Shown here one piece after another: positions 53,951-62,378 of a stretch of 62,378 nt of DNA. The notes beneath the pieces were generated by a model. That model did no database searches, had not been told where the DNA came from, and worked only from the letters and a program-made list of their open reading frames with translations. The stretch is from the NCBI GenBank assembly GCA_024401335.1, contig JAKSLH010000016.1, positions 1-62,378 on the forward strand, given 5' to 3'. A program made the translations under genes and the position numbers. How positions within the stretch are numbered: position 1 is the first letter of the stretch; every line of letters begins with the position of its first letter. The DNA comes from Bacteroidales bacterium. Its GTDB lineage: Bacteria > Bacteroidota > Bacteroidia > Bacteroidales > Marinilabiliaceae.

Positions 53951-54715
53951 TTAGTTGTTTGCAATAGAATCAGCGACTGCGACTGCAGTAGCATTAATTG
54001 AATCGGTAACTACGGCTGTATCAGCGAGAGCTGCAGTAGCAGCATCACCAGCGAGGAACTGCTGATAGTTCTTGAGACAGCTCTGAAGCATTGCTGCCAC
54101 ACCGTTAGAAGTAAGAGTACCACCAGAGATACCGTCGCATTCAACTTCAGCATCGGCAATAGTACCATTCTTTACAACAGTAAGAGCAACATTTGCATCC
54201 TTCATTACCTTCTTACCAGTGAACTGCTGCTTAAAGCCGTCAGCAGTAATTTCAGCACCAAGACCTGGAGTCTCTGAGTCGTGAGAGAAGTCAACGCCAT
54301 AAACAGTGTTCTTATCTGCATCTACAGAGATATAACCACGGATAGCGCCCCAGAGGCCGTTACCAGCGAGAGGGAAAACATACTTCTTGTCACCATCCTT
54401 TTCATAAACGAAAACATGGAAGTTACCATCCTTAATCTCACCAGCATACTGAGTCTTGAAATCGTCAGCAGACACCTCTTCGAGCTTACCGTTCTTATAG
54501 AGGTAATCCTTTACGCAATTTTTGAATTCAGATTCAGTGTCATCGCTCTGGTTGTTAACAGCGCGAAGGATCTGCTTCTGGATATCGAGCTTAACGTTCT
54601 TGCCCTGCTGCTCCTTGAGAGAAGACGATACGAACGAAAGGAGGAACGCCACGATTACAACCATTACAGCGGCATAAATCACTGTATAGGTATTACTATT
54701 TGTATTTGCTGCCAT
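53951..54715 (-). CDS. nqrC: Na+-NQR subunit C
   Basis: 254 residues, one N-terminal helix (about 10-31), then a periplasmic FMN domain. The covalent FMN Thr is T200 in DGISGGTLTS. A C-terminal extension of about 35 residues rich in Ala, Thr and Val (AATAALADTAVV, ATAVAVADSIANN) goes beyond the usual end and is low-complexity. Confidence 0.95.
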   Translation of the reverse strand: MAANTNSNTYTVIYAAVMVVIVAFLLSFVSSSLKEQQGKNVKLDIQKQILRAVNNQSDDTESEFKNCVKDYLYKNGKLEEVSADDFKTQYAGEIKDGNFHVFVYEKDGDKKYVFPLAGNGLWGAIRGYISVDADKNTVYGVDFSHDSETPGLGAEITADGFKQQFTGKKVMKDANVALTVVKNGTIADAEVECDGISGGTLTSNGVAAMLQSCLKNYQQFLAGDAATAALADTAVVTDSINATAVAVADSIANN

Positions 54716-54724
54716 TTCCTTCTA

Positions 54725-55876
54725 TTATTTAACGTTCTTTACTCGGTTCTTACGACGATTGATGTTAGCCTGTACGAAGCAGTAGTCAATCACAGGAGCA
54801 AATGTATTCATCAACAAGATAGCGAGCATCATACCTTCTGGGTAACCAGGGTTGAGAACGCGGATGATGATAGCCATTGCGCCAATCAAGAAACCATAAA
54901 TATACTTACCTTTTTCTGTACGGCATGATGTAACAGGGTCTGTAGCCATGAAGACAGCACCGAAAGCGAAACCACCGATAACGAGCTGCTCGCACCAGCA
55001 GAGTGGGCTTAAACCGGTTGCATTGAATACATAGCCCATCAATGCGCCACCAATAAATACAGAGAACATTGTCTTCCAGCTAGCAACACCAGTCCAGAGC
55101 AAGATCACTGCACCGATAAGGCAGCAGAGAGCACTTGTCTCACCTATAGAACCAGGGATGAAACCGATGAATTCGTTCTGGAAGTTGAAGATAGACGCAT
55201 CACCCTGGCCATTCAATGCGAGAGCAGTTGCGCCAGAGAAGCCGTCGACAGCCTGTGATGCGTCGAAGTCAGAATACCAAACAGAGTCGCCAGACATCTT
55301 AGTAGGGTATGCGAAGAAGAGGAACGCACGAGCTACGAGAGCAGGGTTCCAGATATTCATACCAGTACCACCGAAAACCTCCTTACCGAAGATAACTGCG
55401 AAAGCAGTAGCAACAGCAACGATCCACAGTGGAACATCAGCAGGCATAACCATAGGGATGATCATACCGGTAGCGAGGAAGCCCTCGTTTACTTCATGGC
55501 CACGCATCTGAGCTACAGCGAACTCGATTGAAAGACCAACGACGTAAGATACTACCAAGATAGGGAATACTGCAATAATACCCTCAAGAACGATATCGCC
55601 GAAAGTAGCAGTATCGAGCAGGCCGAGCATACGGAAATGCTGGTAGCCAGTGTTATAGATACCGAAAAGAAGGGCCGGTATCAGAGCCAAGATAACGCAA
55701 GTGATGGTTCTCTTCAGATCCACCGCATCGCGCACGTGAACGCCACCCTTGTTGACCGTGTTAGGAGTGAAGAGGAAAGTCTCGAACGCGCCGAAAGTAG
55801 AACGGAGCTTAGAGAACTTGCCGCCTTCCTCGAAGTTAGGCTTCACGCTGTCTATAAAGTCTCTTAATGAACTCAT
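54725..55876 (-). CDS. nqrB: Na+-NQR subunit B
   Basis: 383 residues, about ten helices. The FMN-bound Thr is T217 in DGFSGATALA; MNIWNPALVARAF is a further signature. Holds the Na+ path and the riboflavin. The gap to nqrA holds a 7-bp repeat at 55922. Confidence 0.97.
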   Translation of the reverse strand: MSSLRDFIDSVKPNFEEGGKFSKLRSTFGAFETFLFTPNTVNKGGVHVRDAVDLKRTITCVILALIPALLFGIYNTGYQHFRMLGLLDTATFGDIVLEGIIAVFPILVVSYVVGLSIEFAVAQMRGHEVNEGFLATGMIIPMVMPADVPLWIVAVATAFAVIFGKEVFGGTGMNIWNPALVARAFLFFAYPTKMSGDSVWYSDFDASQAVDGFSGATALALNGQGDASIFNFQNEFIGFIPGSIGETSALCCLIGAVILLWTGVASWKTMFSVFIGGALMGYVFNATGLSPLCWCEQLVIGGFAFGAVFMATDPVTSCRTEKGKYIYGFLIGAMAIIIRVLNPGYPEGMMLAILLMNTFAPVIDYCFVQANINRRKNRVKNVK

Positions 55877-55921
55877 TTATTTTTCAATTGTCACTGCGAA
55901 GCTGAAAGAACTCCGCAAATT

Positions 55922-55954
55922 AATTATCAATTATCAATTGTCAATTGTCAATTG
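55922..55954. repeat. AATTRTC heptamer tandem repeat between nqrA and nqrB
   Basis: Four full copies of AATT(A/G)TC plus a partial fifth (55922-55928, 55929-55935, 55936-55942, 55943-55949, then AATTG). A related CAATTGTCA lies at 55884-55892. Copies 3-4 differ from 1-2 by one base. Confidence 0.85.
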
Positions 55955-55956
55955 AA

Positions 55957-57300
55957 TTATCCGACTTCCTTAACCATCAAGTCAAGACCGTTGCGGAGTA
56001 CCTTCTGAAGTGGAAGCTTAGAAGTGCAGACAAACTCGCAAAGAGCGATATCTTCCTCAACAACCTCGTAGATACCGAGCTGATCCATCTTATCGATGTC
56101 CTGAGCCATGATAGCCTTGAAGAGATATTCTGGATAGATATCCATAGGGAACACCTTATCGAGCTCGTTGCTAACAACGAAAGCGCGATGTTCGCCATGA
56201 GTATTTGTATCGAGCTTGTATTCCTTGCTTCCTGTAAGCCAAGAGAAGAAAGTACGGCCAGCGCTGAACTTGTTGAATCCAGGGAGTGCCCATCCGAACA
56301 TCTCGTAGTGGTTACCCTCAGGGATTACAGTTACCTGAGCGTCATAGAATCCGAGATATCCTTCAGCCTTCGACTCAGCACCAGTAAGAACATTACCGCT
56401 GATAACGCGAACGTTGTCGGACAAGAGATTACCATTAACCACAGTAGAAAGCTGAGCACCTACTACAGTGCGGAAATATGCCTTGTTCTTAACCTCAGAA
56501 CCAGCAACAACTGCTACACGAGAGAAGTCGTGAACACCAGTAGTGAAGAGCTTGCCAACAGCGACAACCTCCTGAACACCAATTGTAAACACCTTTTCGC
56601 CAGCGTTGATTGGATTAACATGATTGATCTGAACGCCGACACAACCAGCTGGATGTGGGCCTTCAAATGCAGTTACTGTTACACCCTTTGCACCAGAGAA
56701 CACTTGAGCAGCGCCATTGTTGTGAACACCAACGAATACTGGAGCGATCTTGCCCAATACGTCGAGGCCCTTCTGGAAAGCGTCTTCATTGCCCTTGATT
56801 ACGAAATCGTAGTCAGGAGCGAGTGGAGCAGAATCAAAAGTTGACACGAAAATCGCCTTTGGCTCTGCCTTTGGATCAGCCACCACATTGTAAGGGCGCT
56901 GCTTAAAGTAAGGCCATGCACCAGCTTCGAGCATCTTTTCGATCACCTGCTGACGACTGAGAGAGTTGATATCAGCCTTGCCGAAATCTACTGCGCTATT
57001 CTGACCGTCTGCCTTAACGACAACTTCCAAAATAACACGTCTTTCGCCACGGTTGACAGCAACCAACTCGCCGCTCACTGGCGACACGAATTTAACCTCT
57101 GGCTGCTTCTTGTCAAAGAAGAGCACGCTGCCTGCCTGCACCTTGTCGCCTACCTTAGCTACCATCTTTGGCACCAGATTATGGAAATCTGTTGGCTGGA
57201 TGGCATAGAGCTCTGGAAGGGCAACCTGTGCAAAGACAGTCTCCGCCTTGCCTGCAAGGCGAATGCTGAGGCCTTTCTTGAGTTTTATTACATCAGACAT
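55957..57300 (-). CDS. nqrA: Na+-NQR subunit A
   Basis: 447 residues. Cytoplasmic subunit that shapes the quinone site; begins MSDVIKLKKGLSIRLAGKAE and has the NGRxxx-like barrel and GHPAGCVGVQINHVNP segment (HPAG). First gene of nqrABCDEF on the minus strand. No convincing -7 element was found in the 160 bases before it, although the opposite strand has one at 57351. Confidence 0.97.
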   Translation of the reverse strand: MSDVIKLKKGLSIRLAGKAETVFAQVALPELYAIQPTDFHNLVPKMVAKVGDKVQAGSVLFFDKKQPEVKFVSPVSGELVAVNRGERRVILEVVVKADGQNSAVDFGKADINSLSRQQVIEKMLEAGAWPYFKQRPYNVVADPKAEPKAIFVSTFDSAPLAPDYDFVIKGNEDAFQKGLDVLGKIAPVFVGVHNNGAAQVFSGAKGVTVTAFEGPHPAGCVGVQINHVNPINAGEKVFTIGVQEVVAVGKLFTTGVHDFSRVAVVAGSEVKNKAYFRTVVGAQLSTVVNGNLLSDNVRVISGNVLTGAESKAEGYLGFYDAQVTVIPEGNHYEMFGWALPGFNKFSAGRTFFSWLTGSKEYKLDTNTHGEHRAFVVSNELDKVFPMDIYPEYLFKAIMAQDIDKMDQLGIYEVVEEDIALCEFVCTSKLPLQKVLRNGLDLMVKEVG

Positions 57301-57350
57301 TGTTAAGAGATGAAATGGTTATATTAGTTTTATATTTATCGTTCTTTCGT

Positions 57351-57358
57351 TATTTTTG
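57351..57358 (+). promoter_or_regulatory. -7 element before the T9SS plug gene
   Basis: Perfect TATTTTTG on the plus strand, 103 bases before ATG 57462. Confidence 0.5.
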
Positions 57359-57461
57359 CGCGTCACAGCGATGCTAATAGTCAAAAAAAAGCACACTATA
57401 TGCCATTATCGCGAAACACAATGCAAAGAAAACGAAAATGACAATCATTTGCGAATATACG

Positions 57462-58736
57462 ATGAAAAAATTCTTTAAATACGCGAAAATTATTGTGTTA
57501 ATTATTGAAACCTCAATAATTTCAGCAAATGTAAAGGCACAAAACTGGATTGAAGGCACATACAGTCAACTCTCATCAATATCAACGGTTCAGATAAGTT
57601 CATCTGCCGACTCCCTTTCTACCCCTGCGGTCGTACTCGGTGCTGAAGATTTCATCACGCTCCAGTTTGACGAATTTGATGCAGACATCCGCACTCTCTA
57701 CTACACCCTACGCCACTGCAACATCGACTGGCAACCGTCGGACCTGCTCGACATCGAGTTCTACGACGGATTCAACAAGGTCTATGACGCCGACCAGAAC
57801 ATGCTGTCGTTCAACACAACAACCGACTATACTCACTACACACTCTCCATAGCCACCCAGCCCATCAAAGTATCGGGCAACTATATTGTAACCGTATATT
57901 CTTCCGACGACGACACAGAGCTGCTCCGACGTCCCTTTTTTGTCTATGAACCAATCGTTGGAATCAAGAGCCGCGTAACACGACAGCAAAAGCACGACCT
58001 TGCCAACCAGTCGCTTTCCCTCAGCGTCATACACCAGCAGATCCACACAAACAACGCGGCGATAGAATTCCGCATTGCGGCTTGGCAGAACTGCCGTCCC
58101 GACACATGGGTCACCCTCGATCAGCCAACCTTCGTCAGGCAAAACGAAATAGTATTCGACGACGCCGTGTCGTTTGAGGCAGGCAACGAATACAGATGGG
58201 CCGACAACAGAAATCTAAAATACAACGGCATCAACGTCAAGCACATAGACTTCTTCGACCCATTGTACCATATCACGCTCTATGCCGACAAGCGCGACAT
58301 AGGATACTCATTCCATGAAGATTTCAACGGAAGGCGCTACATCGAAGCTCGCGACATCTACAGACATACCTCGTATGGCGCCGACTATAACATGGTGCAT
58401 TTCACACTTCTAAGCGAGAAACTTGACGGTGATGTTTACGTATTTGGTGAACTGACCGACTTTCTCATGAGCAACAGAAATAAAATGCAATATGACGAAA
58501 CCAGCCATTGCTACCGACTTGCATTGCAACTCAAACAAGGACTTCACAACTACCAGTATCTTCTAGTAGATCAAAACAATAATGTGTCGGCAAACGACAC
58601 CGACGGGTCATTTACCGACACAGAAAATGATTATTACATTGCTGTATATTACAGACCGTTATCAGAGACTCACGACCGACTGGTAGGCTACAAAAAGCAC
58701 AACTCAAAGAACAGTGTCAACTCGTTTGTCCACTAG
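57462..58736 (+). CDS. Type IX secretion plug-domain protein (DUF5103)
   Basis: 424 residues from ATG 57462 with a signal peptide (KKFFKYAKIIVLIIETSIISANVKA, split by a hydrophobic run). The body shows DUF5103 landmarks: FDEFDADIRTLYYTLRHCN (about 73-91), LSFNTTTDYTHYTL, FFDPLYHITLYADKRDIGY and a C-terminal DTDGSFTDTENDY. These proteins occlude the periplasmic side of the SprA channel in T9SS when no substrate is present. The giant protein at 7837-16395 is a T9SS substrate by its tail. Converges with the SpoU gene. Confidence 0.82.
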   Translation: MKKFFKYAKIIVLIIETSIISANVKAQNWIEGTYSQLSSISTVQISSSADSLSTPAVVLGAEDFITLQFDEFDADIRTLYYTLRHCNIDWQPSDLLDIEFYDGFNKVYDADQNMLSFNTTTDYTHYTLSIATQPIKVSGNYIVTVYSSDDDTELLRRPFFVYEPIVGIKSRVTRQQKHDLANQSLSLSVIHQQIHTNNAAIEFRIAAWQNCRPDTWVTLDQPTFVRQNEIVFDDAVSFEAGNEYRWADNRNLKYNGINVKHIDFFDPLYHITLYADKRDIGYSFHEDFNGRRYIEARDIYRHTSYGADYNMVHFTLLSEKLDGDVYVFGELTDFLMSNRNKMQYDETSHCYRLALQLKQGLHNYQYLLVDQNNNVSANDTDGSFTDTENDYYIAVYYRPLSETHDRLVGYKKHNSKNSVNSFVH

Positions 58737-58745
58737 CGACAACAG

Positions 58746-59255
58746 CTAGACAGCAAAACGTCTTACCCACTCAAAAAGAGCCACGCAAGTAGCGTGTGAC
58801 ACATTCATGCTAGTGGCAGGTCCTGTCATTGGGATATTGACATGCAAAGGGCAGTCACCAAGCAGATCCATTCTTATGCCATCCACTTCATTGCCTACGA
58901 CAAGCGCCATCTTTCTTGGCAGCTCTGCCTTGTAGATATTCTGTGATATGCTAGATGTTTCCAGCGCCACAAGACTATACCCCTCAGGTATATAATCTGC
59001 ATAGTTCTCCTTTGTAGCATGAATGAGCTCTACATAATCCCACGCCATGCACGCAGTCTTGCGGATCTTGCTCTCACGATGAGGCTCTGTCTCAATGCTT
59101 ACTATACGCTTGATACCGATATTTGCCGCCATACGTATCAGGCTACCGATATTCTCAGGCGTCTTGAGCAGGTCGGCAACAATTATTGGAGCATCTTCTG
59201 GACCTGTCGATTGGCCACCAAAAAGCACTCTCGACTGTATCGTTATATTTTCCAT
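58746..59255 (-). CDS. SpoU/TrmH-family RNA 2'-O-methyltransferase
   Basis: 169 residues, short SPOUT type. Motifs: TPENIGSLIRMAANIG, LVVGNEVDGI, IPMTGPATSMNVSHATCVALFEW. Methylates a ribose in tRNA or rRNA with AdoMet; target unknown. Last gene of a four-gene operon, seven bases after the CCA enzyme. Confidence 0.92.
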   Translation of the reverse strand: MENITIQSRVLFGGQSTGPEDAPIIVADLLKTPENIGSLIRMAANIGIKRIVSIETEPHRESKIRKTACMAWDYVELIHATKENYADYIPEGYSLVALETSSISQNIYKAELPRKMALVVGNEVDGIRMDLLGDCPLHVNIPMTGPATSMNVSHATCVALFEWVRRFAV

Positions 59256-59262
59256 GTCAAAT

Positions 59263-60678
59263 CTACTTATTTACCGGTGTCAGTCCTTGTTCCGCAGCCT
59301 TAGCAATAATAAACGCACGGGCCTCTTCATAGTCGTTATGTATGACGCCATCAAGGATAGCATCTTTCAAGGCATTCTTTAGGACACCAATCGTTGGCGA
59401 AGGCTTGATGTCAAACATCTCCATTATCATCTCACCCGTCACCGGAGGCTGGAAGTTACGTATATGGTCTTTCTCTTCTATCTCCTTAAGCTTGCGACGA
59501 ACAATCTTGAAGTTTCTGAGATACCTCTGCACCTTCTCTTCGTTCTTAGATGTTATATCGGCCTCACAAAGTGTCATAAGGTCCTCTATGTCATCACCAG
59601 CCTCGAACAACAAACGCCTCACAGCTGAATCCGTCACCTCATCTTCGCTAAGAACGATAGGGCGCATGTGCAGTCCCACCATCTTCTGGACATATTTCAT
59701 CTTGCCATCGAGAGGCAACTTCAGACGCTTGAAGACACCAGGTACCATCTTCTCGCCTATATAGTTGTGATTATGGAATGTCCACCCTATCTTTTCGTCA
59801 TAGCGCTTCGTCCTTGGCTTGCCTATGTCATGCAACAACGCAGACCAGCGAAGCCACAGATTATCACTGTTATTGGCTACACCGTCAAGAACCTCCATCG
59901 TATGATAGAAATTGTCCTTATGCCCTCTCGAGCCGACCTTGTCAACACCTTTCATGGCCTTTAGCTCTGGTAAGATATATGTCAGCAGTCCCGCCTTGTC
60001 CATAAGCTTGAAGCCCGTGGATGGTTTTGCCGCCATCATCATCTTGTTCATCTCGTCGCAAATCCTCTCCATAGAGATTATCTCTATACGCTGAGCAGTC
60101 TTGACAATGCCATCGAATGTACTTTCTTCAATGGTAAAGCCCAGCTGAGTAGCAAAACGTATAGCACGCATCATACGCAGAGGATCATCGGAGAATGTCA
60201 CTTCAGGATCGAGAGGTGTGCGAATTATACCATTATGAAGATCGGCTATACCGCAAAAAGGGTCAACAAGGTCACCAAACGTATCCTCACTGAGGCTCAA
60301 CGCCAAAGCATTGATAGTAAAGTCACGACGATTCTGGTCGTCCTCCAGTGTACCATCTTCAACAATAGGCTTACGTGAATCACGACGATATGACTCACGA
60401 CGAGCGCCGACGAACTCCACCTCGACGTCACGTATCTTGACCATCGCAGTGCCGAACGACTTAAACACAGAGAGGTGTGAACCGCGGAAGGACTTATGTA
60501 CTCTTTCCGCAAGTCCTATGCCACTTCCGACGACAACAATATCGATATCTTTCGATTTACGCTCAAGAAGCAGATCTCGCACGAAGCCACCAATCACAAA
60601 AGCCTGCTCGCCCGTCTCGCCCACAATGTCGCGAACAACAGCAAACACCTTATGCGTAAGTGCCTCCTTGAAATTCAT
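59263..60678 (-). CDS. CCA-adding enzyme/poly(A) polymerase with HD domain
   Basis: 471 residues from ATG 60678. Nucleotidyltransferase head: GGFVRDLLL (30-38) and DIDIVVV with catalytic aspartates; RRDFTINALAL and DPLRMMRAIRFATQLGF follow. An HD domain lies near 265-345 (WSALLHDIGKPRT). It adds or repairs CCA on tRNA 3' ends; class II. Sits downstream of three tRNA genes. Confidence 0.93.
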   Translation of the reverse strand: MNFKEALTHKVFAVVRDIVGETGEQAFVIGGFVRDLLLERKSKDIDIVVVGSGIGLAERVHKSFRGSHLSVFKSFGTAMVKIRDVEVEFVGARRESYRRDSRKPIVEDGTLEDDQNRRDFTINALALSLSEDTFGDLVDPFCGIADLHNGIIRTPLDPEVTFSDDPLRMMRAIRFATQLGFTIEESTFDGIVKTAQRIEIISMERICDEMNKMMMAAKPSTGFKLMDKAGLLTYILPELKAMKGVDKVGSRGHKDNFYHTMEVLDGVANNSDNLWLRWSALLHDIGKPRTKRYDEKIGWTFHNHNYIGEKMVPGVFKRLKLPLDGKMKYVQKMVGLHMRPIVLSEDEVTDSAVRRLLFEAGDDIEDLMTLCEADITSKNEEKVQRYLRNFKIVRRKLKEIEEKDHIRNFQPPVTGEMIMEMFDIKPSPTIGVLKNALKDAILDGVIHNDYEEARAFIIAKAAEQGLTPVNK

Positions 60679-60679
60679 A

Positions 60680-61051
60680 TTAGTATGACTTGTAGGAGCC
60701 ATCAGCGTTGTAGTGTAGTTTTATTGTCTTTCCGCAGTCAGAAAGCAGCAGAATGATATTAAGATACACATCAAACGACACAACGATGTCGAAATGATGC
60801 TCATGATTCTCGTATATCCACTTGGTGATATCAGTATGAATGGCCAGCATATCCAACGCCTGTGGCTGATCGGCAGTAGCCTTAGCATATACATCGGCAC
60901 TTTCAGTAAGCATCACCACTTTAGCCGAATGGCGGGCCAGTCGTATAGCCAGCTTACCGTTATCTGGCGCACCGCACATAAGTATCGACACGCCATTCAG
61001 GTTGCCACCATAGGGCTTCTCTATCAAATCTACTATATCCTCAAGTGTCAT
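60680..61051 (-). CDS. Small Rossmann-like protein of unknown function
   Basis: 123 residues from ATG 61051. SILMCGAPDNGKLAIRLARHSAKVVMLTESADVYAKA reads as a glycine-rich beta-alpha-beta unit like the start of an AdoMet- or NAD-binding fold, but the rest is too short for a complete methyltransferase. Between GT2 (13 bases) and the CCA gene (one base), so tightly cotranscribed. Could be a methyltransferase remnant or a cofactor-binding adaptor. Confidence 0.6.
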   Translation of the reverse strand: MTLEDIVDLIEKPYGGNLNGVSILMCGAPDNGKLAIRLARHSAKVVMLTESADVYAKATADQPQALDMLAIHTDITKWIYENHEHHFDIVVSFDVYLNIILLLSDCGKTIKLHYNADGSYKSY

Positions 61052-61064
61052 AATCAACCGATTT

Positions 61065-62024
61065 TTATTCTATACCTATCTTACGGCTTATCTTATACAC
61101 ATTACGCTCAGGAGCGTTACGTGTCACCAGTTCCGCAATGAAGCCAGCAAGGAACAGCTGAGTGCCCAGTATCATGCATGTAAGTGCCAGGTAGAAATAC
61201 GGACTAGATGTAACAAGAGGCGCAGCTACGCTATGGAACACAAACCACAGCTTCTTCGCTCCGAGCCACAAGGCAGCCACGAAACCGATAAAGAACATCA
61301 ATGTACCGAGGGCACCGAAAAGATGCATAGGTCGCTTGCCGAACTTCGACATGAAAGTCACCGAAAGAAGGTCAAGGAAACCCTTTATGGTACGTTCGAT
61401 GCCAAACTTTGAAACGCCGAACTTACGTTCATAGTGAGTGACCACCTTCTCACCAATCTTCACGAAGCCAGCCTCTTTTGCAAGCAAAGGTATATATCTA
61501 TGCATCTCGCCATACACCTCAACCGACTTCACCACATCACGGCGGTAGGCCTTAAGGCCACAGTTGAAGTCATGAAGCTGTATTCCTGAAATACGACGCA
61601 CCACTCCGTTGAATATCTTTGATGGAAGTGTCTTGCTCAAAGGGTCATGACGCACCTTCTTCCATCCACTCACCATGTCATATCCTTCAACGAGTATCAT
61701 ATTCATGAGGGCAGGTATCTCGTCGGGGCTATCCTGCAGGTCGGCATCCATAGTTATCACCACATTACCCTGTGCGGCAGCGAACCCCACATTCAAAGCG
61801 GCCGACTTGCCATAGTTGCGGCGGAAACTAATAGCCTTGACTTCAGGATTTGAAGCCGACAACGTTTCAATAACCTTCATGGAATTATCTCGGCTTCCGT
61901 CATCAACAATGATCACTTCATAGGTCCATTGTGACTTAGCCATGACACGGGCAATCCATGCCACCAGTTCCCCAAGTGACTCTTCTTCATTGAAGGAGGG
62001 AACAATAATCGACAGATCAAGCAT
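61065..62024 (-). CDS. Polyprenyl-phosphate glycosyltransferase (GT2, DPM1-like)
   Basis: 319 residues from ATG 62024 (MLDLSIIVPSFNEEESL). GT-A motifs: EVIIVDDGSRDNS, DADLQDSPDE (DxD), HDFNCGLKAYRR. Two C-terminal helices (about 240-300) anchor it. It likely loads a hexose onto undecaprenyl phosphate for use by ArnT- or GtrA-type systems, which occur in the window. First protein gene of the operon after the tRNA cluster. Confidence 0.87.
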   Translation of the reverse strand: MLDLSIIVPSFNEEESLGELVAWIARVMAKSQWTYEVIIVDDGSRDNSMKVIETLSASNPEVKAISFRRNYGKSAALNVGFAAAQGNVVITMDADLQDSPDEIPALMNMILVEGYDMVSGWKKVRHDPLSKTLPSKIFNGVVRRISGIQLHDFNCGLKAYRRDVVKSVEVYGEMHRYIPLLAKEAGFVKIGEKVVTHYERKFGVSKFGIERTIKGFLDLLSVTFMSKFGKRPMHLFGALGTLMFFIGFVAALWLGAKKLWFVFHSVAAPLVTSSPYFYLALTCMILGTQLFLAGFIAELVTRNAPERNVYKISRKIGIE

Positions 62025-62040
62025 TAGAGTAGAATAAATA

Positions 62041-62075
62041 AAAAAACCTCGCATTCTGTAAAGAACACGAGGTTT
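62041..62075 (-). terminator. Terminator after the tRNA cluster
   Basis: Minus strand AAACCTCG / CGAGGTTT stem with T7 tail, between tRNA-Gly and the GT2 gene. Confidence 0.75.
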
Positions 62076-62091
62076 AAACTTTCATTTCATG

Positions 62092-62164
62092 AGCGGAAAA
62101 CGAGACTCGAACTCGCAACATTCAGCTTGGAGGGCTGACACTCTACCAATTGAGCTATTTCCGC
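62092..62164 (-). tRNA. tRNA-Gly (anticodon TCC)
   Basis: Minus strand acceptor GCGGAAA / TTTCCGC, D arm GCTC/GAGT, anticodon stem TCAGC/GCTGA with loop CCTCCAA, T arm with GTTCGAGTC. Reads GGA codons. Confidence 0.95.
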
Positions 62165-62206
62165 AATACTCTCCAAAGACCGCAGCAATGACCTTAAGAA
62201 AGGGAG

Positions 62207-62280
62207 AGCCTCTGGACGGATTCGAACCGCCGACCAGCTGATTACAAATCAGCTGCTCTGGCCAACTGAGCTACAGAGGC
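62207..62280 (-). tRNA. tRNA-Thr (anticodon TGT)
   Basis: Minus strand acceptor GCCTCTG / CAGAGGC, D arm GCTC/GAGC, anticodon loop TTTGTAA between GCTGA/TCAGC, T arm GGTTCGAATCC. Reads ACA codons. Confidence 0.95.
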
Positions 62281-62287
62281 AAGAAAG

Positions 62288-62369
62288 TGGGTGAAGATGG
62301 ATTCGAACCACCGAAGTCGAAGACAGCAGATTTACAGTCTGCCCCATTTGGCCACTCTGGTATTCACCC
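62288..62369 (-). tRNA. tRNA-Tyr (anticodon GTA)
   Basis: Minus strand acceptor GGGTGAA / TTCACCC, anticodon loop CTGTAAA, long class II variable arm, T arm GGTTCGAATCC; 82 bases. Confidence 0.95.
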
Positions 62370-62378
62370 AAAACCAAT

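Noticed and set aside
54281-56844. Plus-strand ORFs of 215 and 299 residues opposite nqrC/nqrA
   Set aside because: Antisense frames of highly biased genes; the minus-strand Nqr proteins are unmistakable.

Overview
The window comes from a Bacteroidales bacterium, probably close to Prevotellaceae or Muribaculaceae. This is inferred from promoters of the Bacteroidota TAnnTTTG (-7) type with little Shine-Dalgarno signal, many Sec lipoproteins, BspA-type leucine-rich repeats, a type IX secretion (T9SS) sorting tail and a T9SS plug-domain protein, glycoside-hydrolase operons, a complete Na+-translocating NADH:quinone reductase (nqrA-F), and KilA-N and DUF4143 accessory genes. No rRNA, CRISPR array or intact insertion sequence was seen.

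Layout. 1-176: end of a PfkB sugar kinase. 177-4275: an accessory stretch in which a membrane protein, a DUF4143 ATPase and a secreted YD-like repeat protein are separated by near-identical promoter and terminator sequences, followed by a truncated KilA-N gene. Three palindromes spaced exactly 40 bp apart sit in front of the ATPase. 4340-6828: HAD phosphatase, a QueD/PTPS-like protein with an added zinc ribbon, and a small lipoprotein. 6904-16395 (minus): an outer-membrane barrel protein and a 2852-residue secreted protein built from BspA LRRs, about 29 InlB-type repeats and a T9SS tail. 16716-23604 (minus): a four-gene operon for xylan/arabinoxylan-type glycans (GH5, unknown secreted protein, GH43 with a lectin-like tail, and a GH43-GH8 fusion). 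23860-29625 (plus): porin-like protein, GH95, and two DUF4230 proteins.

29626-37629: a BASS-type transporter (minus), DUF1015 plus an ArnT-like glycosyltransferase (plus), and acyl-CoA ligase - LtaS-like sulfatase - GtrA (minus), which look like envelope-lipid or glycan modification genes. 37938-43738 (plus): MFS transporter, DUF4153-like membrane protein and alaS. 43893-47310: a BspA-like LRR protein, about 1 kb with no convincing gene but with coding relics, a double-VOC/HD pair, and a tiny membrane protein. 47523-50121: an AspT/YbjL-type transporter and a LysR regulator. 50235-57300 (minus): truA and nqrABCDEF. 57462-58736: T9SS plug protein. 58746-62024 (minus): GT2, a small Rossmann-like protein, CCA-adding enzyme and SpoU methyltransferase. 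62092-62369 (minus): tRNA-Tyr, -Thr and -Gly.

How the parts relate. The GH5, GH43, GH43-GH8 and GH95 enzymes plausibly cut a branched xylan from several positions, and no SusC/SusD pair lies in the window. The giant repeat protein needs T9SS for export, and a T9SS-associated plug protein is encoded at 57462. The strongest unusual signals are the seven-unit higher-order repeat in the giant adhesin-like gene, the 40-bp-periodic palindromes before the ATPase, the cassette-like shared flanks at the left end, and the dual-end oligoxylan fusion enzyme. All functions are assigned from sequence reading alone.
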